DNA from: Actinomycetota bacterium
GTDB lineage: Bacteria; Actinomycetota; Actinomycetes; Nanopelagicales; Nanopelagicaceae
Assembly (NCBI GenBank): GCA_009704515.1
Contig: WLDZ01000026.1
Coordinates: 1 to 9,956, forward strand
Direction of reading: 5' to 3'
DNA length: 9,956 nt
The notes under the pieces were generated by a model. It was not told where the DNA came from. It was given only the letters and a program-made list of their open reading frames with translations, and did no database searches. Of the stretch, positions 6,582 to 9,956 are shown one piece after another; position 1 is the first letter of the stretch; each line of letters starts with the position of its first letter. The position numbers were made by a program, and so were the translations under genes.

Positions 6582-7538
6582 TTACTTAGGTTGCTTGTCA
6601 ATCTCTGTTGCTAAAAGTTGGATGAAGCGCAGCTCTTCGCCTTCTGGATATTGACCAGTGTGGTGAGCTCTGCGCCATTCGAAGAAGAGAGCACCTTTAA
6701 TTTGCTCGATATCACGGGGGAGATCGCCCGTCTTGCGCCAATGCTCTGAAACTGATTCTGCAACGCTTGCAAGGTTTTCACCAAATACTTTGTAGCCATC
6801 AAAGCGCCCAACTTTTCTAAAGTATGACAAAACTTCATCACTAGGAACTTCTTCTGGGAATGAGATAACTTCAGGTTTTTTCATTGCAATTTTCTTTGCA
6901 ACTGCGCTCTTCTTGTACCAATCTTGCATGGGAGTACCGTCTCGATTAATTGCTTCGCCGGTCTTCATATTGACCATAGCAACGACCTTATCTCCCATAG
7001 TTAGCGCGAAGAGCCAGGCGGACCAATCTGTGCCTTTATAAGGGGGCTCTTGCGCAATCCAGTTGGGTGGAATCTTTACTTGTTCCAGAAAAGTCTTTGC
7101 TTGTCCGACATAGTAAGTGTCATCAATCCAGCAACAGATCGGTTTTCCTATTTTTTCAGATTGGGATTGAACCCAGCGAGCCATTCGCTTACAGGTGAGA
7201 ACTTGATCAGAGTTATCAATATCTTTATCTTTTTCGTCATACATATCGATACCAAGCTCAGAGAGAATATACATCGCCGCTGCTCGAGCATTTTCCTTGA
7301 TTGCAGTTTCCCAAATATCTTCTACATGGTCTGTTTTGCCTGCCGCAGAAGAACCTGCACGGTTAAGCATGAGAACGATTTCGCTCTCTCTGGAAATTAG
7401 AGAGAGGCAGTCGTATTGACCTCCACCTGGGTGAAGGTCGGCAAAGACCAAATCTTGATCAATAAATCGAAGGGCCTCGCCCATAATTTTCCAGGCTAGG
7501 ACCTCTTTTTGATGGTCTGAAATCTCAGTGCGGGCCAT
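6582..7538 (-). CDS. Conserved actinobacterial protein, possibly TY-Chap-like
   Basis: A 318-residue cytoplasmic protein. The N-terminal region holds DLHPGGGQYDCLSL (34-47) in an alpha/beta context. It recalls actinobacterial proteins I remember as TY-Chap (YopN/CesT/YbjN-type putative peptide-binding chaperone) families, but this is from memory and tentative. The middle includes ICCWIDDTYY (134-143) and a Trp-rich APPY/DWSAWLF-like strand pair (around 159-178). A basic stretch (KKSAVAKKIAMKKP, 209-222) precedes a helical C-terminal domain (230-318). It starts at ATG 7538 with no Shine-Dalgarno; GATGAT sits six bases upstream and could be a weak leaderless -10. It converges on the mycoredoxin gene with a 3-bp gap and diverges from 7619. 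Conserved-looking, function unknown. Confidence 0.8.
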   Translation of the reverse strand: MARTEISDHQKEVLAWKIMGEALRFIDQDLVFADLHPGGGQYDCLSLISRESEIVLMLNRAGSSAAGKTDHVEDIWETAIKENARAAAMYILSELGIDMYDEKDKDIDNSDQVLTCKRMARWVQSQSEKIGKPICCWIDDTYYVGQAKTFLEQVKIPPNWIAQEPPYKGTDWSAWLFALTMGDKVVAMVNMKTGEAINRDGTPMQDWYKKSAVAKKIAMKKPEVISFPEEVPSDEVLSYFRKVGRFDGYKVFGENLASVAESVSEHWRKTGDLPRDIEQIKGALFFEWRRAHHTGQYPEGEELRFIQLLATEIDKQPK

Positions 7539-7604
7539 AGGGAAATCATCTCATTGAGTCGAGAAGTCCGGAGGAGATTGCCCTAGAAGATGTCGCGCGT
7601 AGCC

Positions 7605-7612
7605 GATACTTT
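7605..7612 (+). promoter_or_regulatory. GATACTTT -10 box, leaderless start for the gene at 7619
   Basis: TACTTT (7607-7612) is followed by six bases and then ATG 7619, so transcription would begin at the start codon. The purine-rich GGAGGAG at 7570-7576 is too far upstream to serve as its Shine-Dalgarno. Confidence 0.6.
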
Positions 7613-7618
7613 TAGGCT

Positions 7619-8758
7619 ATGGATGAGCAGTTTATTGAGCACCTCTCGGGTATCTATACAGACCTCATGGATTTAAAGCCGCTCCATCAGGAGTATCGAA
7701 CTGATGTACTCATTAAAGAAGATGATGAGGTTTCACTCTTCGAATTTATCAAGGCTTTCTATGCCGCAACCGGGATTACCAAAGACGAGATGTTGATTGG
7801 TAATGATGTCTACTTTGACGAATACTACGAACTAGATTTTGATTATGAACAGCATCCAGAAGTTATCGTTCCTTATGGGCCAGCTTTTCTAGCGATGCTA
7901 GGTGACCCTAAGTTAGTTACAGAGTTTGATCTCCATCTTCACGAAAACCCCGGCATCCGATTGATTGTTGCTCATATGAGTAAAAATGTAGATGTACTTG
8001 ATCTACTTTCATATGACCGCTGTTGCATGGTGCGAGCGGTGGTTGCAGAGAATATGAACACGGGGGACAGGGCCCTAAAAATGTTAGGACAGGACCCCTT
8101 TATATATTCGCGAGAGATAGCCCTGAAACGACTGGTGGACTTTGATCCTATGTCACCAGATTTGGTTAATGGCTTTGAGATAAGCGAATGCGTTTGTAAT
8201 GAGCAGATAGAAAGACCGTCACTACATGATTTCTTCGACGAGCATGGGTTAGAGATTCCTGCGACGGTCCAAATATTTGAAGAGCAAGCAACTGAGTTCG
8301 GAGACTGGCATTGGGCGACCCAACCTTTTCCTACCAGGTGGCAGGATTATTCGCTGCTAGAAACGGTTGAGTATTTAAAGGGACCGATTCCAGATCAGTA
8401 TTCACTTAACCATGCAGGTCATGGAGTTAATTCTTACTCACTCAACTTCAGATTTGCATTAGGTGATTTGGCAATCTTTGCGCAGACCGGTTGGGGCGGG
8501 GCGTATATGGACTCAGATGAGCAGATGCGCGCTTGGGAAGAGATAGAAATTCGGTTGAGCACGATTATGTTAAACGCTCCTGTCTCAGGTTTTGACTCCA
8601 GCTACATTCGAAAGTATTTGATTGTGTACTCCAACTTTAGAATTAATGGCGCTGTTGAATTCTGGCAGCACACCGAAGGCCAGTGGACTCAACTCGAACA
8701 GCTCAACTCTTTAGATGCAATACAGGAGTATTTAGAATCCGAGTATGAGGGCAACTAA
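7619..8758 (+). CDS. Uncharacterised protein with three LRV-like repeats
   Basis: A 379-residue acidic soluble protein. Residues about 113-173 contain three consecutive units resembling the LRV consensus: IRLIVAHMSKNVDVLDLLSYD, VRAVVAENMNTGDRALKMLGQD, and a weaker SREIALKRLVDFDPMSPDLV. The N-terminal 110 residues form an acidic helical domain. The C-terminal half (225-379) is a separate domain with HAGHGVNSYSLNFRF (265-279), GDLAIFAQTGWGGAYMD (282-298) and WEEIEIRL, which I cannot assign to a family. The start is fixed by the leaderless -10 box. The next gene follows after 42 bp with its own -10 box. It may be distantly related to the protein at 4605. Function unknown; a repeat-based binding protein is inferred. 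Confidence 0.83.
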   Translation: MDEQFIEHLSGIYTDLMDLKPLHQEYRTDVLIKEDDEVSLFEFIKAFYAATGITKDEMLIGNDVYFDEYYELDFDYEQHPEVIVPYGPAFLAMLGDPKLVTEFDLHLHENPGIRLIVAHMSKNVDVLDLLSYDRCCMVRAVVAENMNTGDRALKMLGQDPFIYSREIALKRLVDFDPMSPDLVNGFEISECVCNEQIERPSLHDFFDEHGLEIPATVQIFEEQATEFGDWHWATQPFPTRWQDYSLLETVEYLKGPIPDQYSLNHAGHGVNSYSLNFRFALGDLAIFAQTGWGGAYMDSDEQMRAWEEIEIRLSTIMLNAPVSGFDSSYIRKYLIVYSNFRINGAVEFWQHTEGQWTQLEQLNSLDAIQEYLESEYEGN

Positions 8759-8786
8759 GCAGGGTCTATAGCTAAAAAAAGGTGGC

Positions 8787-8794
8787 GATACTCT
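8787..8794 (+). promoter_or_regulatory. GATACTCT -10 box, leaderless start for the LamG gene
   Basis: TACTCT (8789-8794) ends six bases before ATG 8801, the same geometry as at 4591 and 7605. There is no Shine-Dalgarno adjacent to the ATG and no clear TTGACA-like -35. Confidence 0.6.
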
Positions 8795-8800
8795 TCTCTT

Positions 8801-9856
8801 ATGTTCAGGAGAGGGATACCTAGTCGCAGCGCCTTTTTGTCGTGGCGCGGATTTCCCCTGGTTGTTTCTCTGATTCTTTCATTTTTGGCACTTTCGGCAA
8901 GTGTTCCACCTGCGCAAGCAAATGATCTTACGACTGGGCTTGTTGCATATTGGAACTTTGAGAATGGTTCTACATTGGGAACTCCACTTTATGGAACGTT
9001 AAATCTCACTAATGCGGGCTCGCCTGCTTACACGAATACAGGGGGATATGGTTCGAGTAAAGGTCTGAGCCTAAACGGTAATTCTTATCTGCAAGCTAGC
9101 TCTTATCCATCAACACTCAATGGCAACAACCCTTACACAATCGCTACCTGGTTCAAGACCGCTTCGGCTGGAAATGGTGGAATTCTTGGATATGGAACAA
9201 GCAGCACGTGTCAGGGAAATAATTTAAGACTTAATGGTTCGACAAATCTTCATAGTTATTGGTATGGATGCGATCTTACTTCTTCGACAGTACCGAACTT
9301 TGTTGGAACTTGGCATCATGTGGCGGTCACCTATGATGGTACAACTCTTAAGTTCTACTATGACGGAGCTTTTCTTAACAGTGGAACAGGGCAAACACGT
9401 GCGACTACCGGAACTAATTTTTACTTAGGTAAAACAACTGCTGATGTTGCCTTCAATGGTGTGCTAGATGAAGTCGCTCTCTATACCAAAGCGTTGACTT
9501 TAGCTGAAGTACAAAGTTTGAAAAATGGCGGGCTTAATTACAACGCTGCAACAACTTTGACTTTAAGCGTTGCTGGCAATACGCGCGTAGTGGCCATACG
9601 ACAGTCATTAACTCTTACCTCGGTGGCAAGCGTTGAAGGTAGAGTCACATTTAGATCTAATGGCAAAGCAGTTGGTGGATGCGTGGGAGTCCTTACAGTT
9701 TCGTTAACAGCGACTTGTGCCTGGAAACCTTCAATAAAAGGCGCAAGTCAATTGACTGCCCGACTTGTCCCTACCCAAGTAGCAAGTAACGCCATAGCAA
9801 ATTCCAGTAACTATTGGATTAGCGTCGCACCCCGAACGAACAAGCGTGGGGGATGA
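8801..9856 (+). CDS. Secreted LamG/concanavalin-A-like plus Ig-like domain protein
   Basis: A 351-residue exported protein. A Sec signal peptide is clear: basic n-region (RRGIPSRS...), hydrophobic core at 19-34, and probable cleavage AQA|ND after residue 40. Residues about 45-245 form a LamG-like jelly roll (GLVAYWNFENG at the start, YTIATWFKT, WHHVAVTYDGTTLKFYYDG at 171-189, and the closing LDEVALYTKALTLAEV at 222-237), a fold that often binds carbohydrate. Residues 250-342 resemble a bacterial Ig-like domain (LTLTSVASVEGRVTFRSNGKAV). Cys137/Cys157 and Cys294/Cys306 could form one disulfide per domain. There is no LPXTG motif, C-terminal membrane anchor or catalytic domain, so it is probably released or held non-covalently. 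The ligand is unknown; glycan or surface adhesion is inferred from the fold. Confidence 0.88.
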   Translation: MFRRGIPSRSAFLSWRGFPLVVSLILSFLALSASVPPAQANDLTTGLVAYWNFENGSTLGTPLYGTLNLTNAGSPAYTNTGGYGSSKGLSLNGNSYLQASSYPSTLNGNNPYTIATWFKTASAGNGGILGYGTSSTCQGNNLRLNGSTNLHSYWYGCDLTSSTVPNFVGTWHHVAVTYDGTTLKFYYDGAFLNSGTGQTRATTGTNFYLGKTTADVAFNGVLDEVALYTKALTLAEVQSLKNGGLNYNAATTLTLSVAGNTRVVAIRQSLTLTSVASVEGRVTFRSNGKAVGGCVGVLTVSLTATCAWKPSIKGASQLTARLVPTQVASNAIANSSNYWISVAPRTNKRGG

Positions 9857-9956
9857 ATCAACCCTTGAAAAGAGTTGAGCTCCAACCATCTCTGGCAGTC
9901 GGAAAGCCAAACACAAATATTAAGACGATTGGTCAGGGCGTCAAGGTAATCAAGCG

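Noticed and set aside
7570..7576. GGAGGAG as ribosome binding site
   Set aside because: It lies about 42 bp before ATG 7619 with no start codon at usable spacing, and it is upstream of the predicted leaderless transcript.
9857..9956. Possible stem TCAAC/GTTGA after the LamG gene, or a new gene at the right edge
   Set aside because: The stem has only five pairs and no U-tract, and no convincing reading frame begins in the last 100 bp.

Overview
The window looks like chromosomal DNA from a low-to-moderate-GC freshwater actinobacterium of the Nanopelagicales (acI) type. I infer this from four things: a heliorhodopsin gene, a mycoredoxin (an actinobacterial redox protein) with a CGFC active site, short intergenic gaps, and several genes whose -10 box sits so close to the ATG that the mRNA would be leaderless. 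No RNA gene, transposon, CRISPR array or replication origin is visible.

Layout. On the minus strand from 2630 off the left edge is a very large leucine-rich-repeat-variant (LRV) protein: 17 repeats, a Sel1/TPR-like region, a globular region and an acidic tract. Its reading frame breaks once, at a run of six G. Only 45 bp separate its ATG from that of the divergent heliorhodopsin gene (2676-3446, +), whose promoter region lies inside the LRV coding sequence. Next come a minus-strand coiled-coil/SHOCT protein (3496-4449) and a plus-strand 432-aa protein with a short LRV-like segment (4605-5903). A two-gene plus-strand unit follows: an ABM-fold monooxygenase-like protein (6001-6309) and a mycoredoxin (6333-6578). 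It converges with a minus-strand gene of a possible TY-Chap-like family (6582-7538). The right end holds a second short LRV-like protein (7619-8758, +) and a secreted LamG/Ig-like protein (8801-9856, +). The last 100 bp (9857-9956) show no gene.

How the genes may work together. The heliorhodopsin and the ABM/mycoredoxin unit share promoter features: AGACTTT exactly 34 bp before the start of the -10 box, a similar -10 box, CGTGCA just after it, and the same Shine-Dalgarno core. This suggests co-regulation of a light sensor with redox protection, although it is an inference from two sites. Separately, three other plus-strand genes (4605, 7619, 8801) carry GATACTYT exactly six bases before their ATG and appear to be leaderless. 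Three of the proteins carry LRV-type repeats with different partner domains, so the locus looks like a neighbourhood of diversifying repeat proteins of unknown function. I see no complete defence or biosynthetic system.
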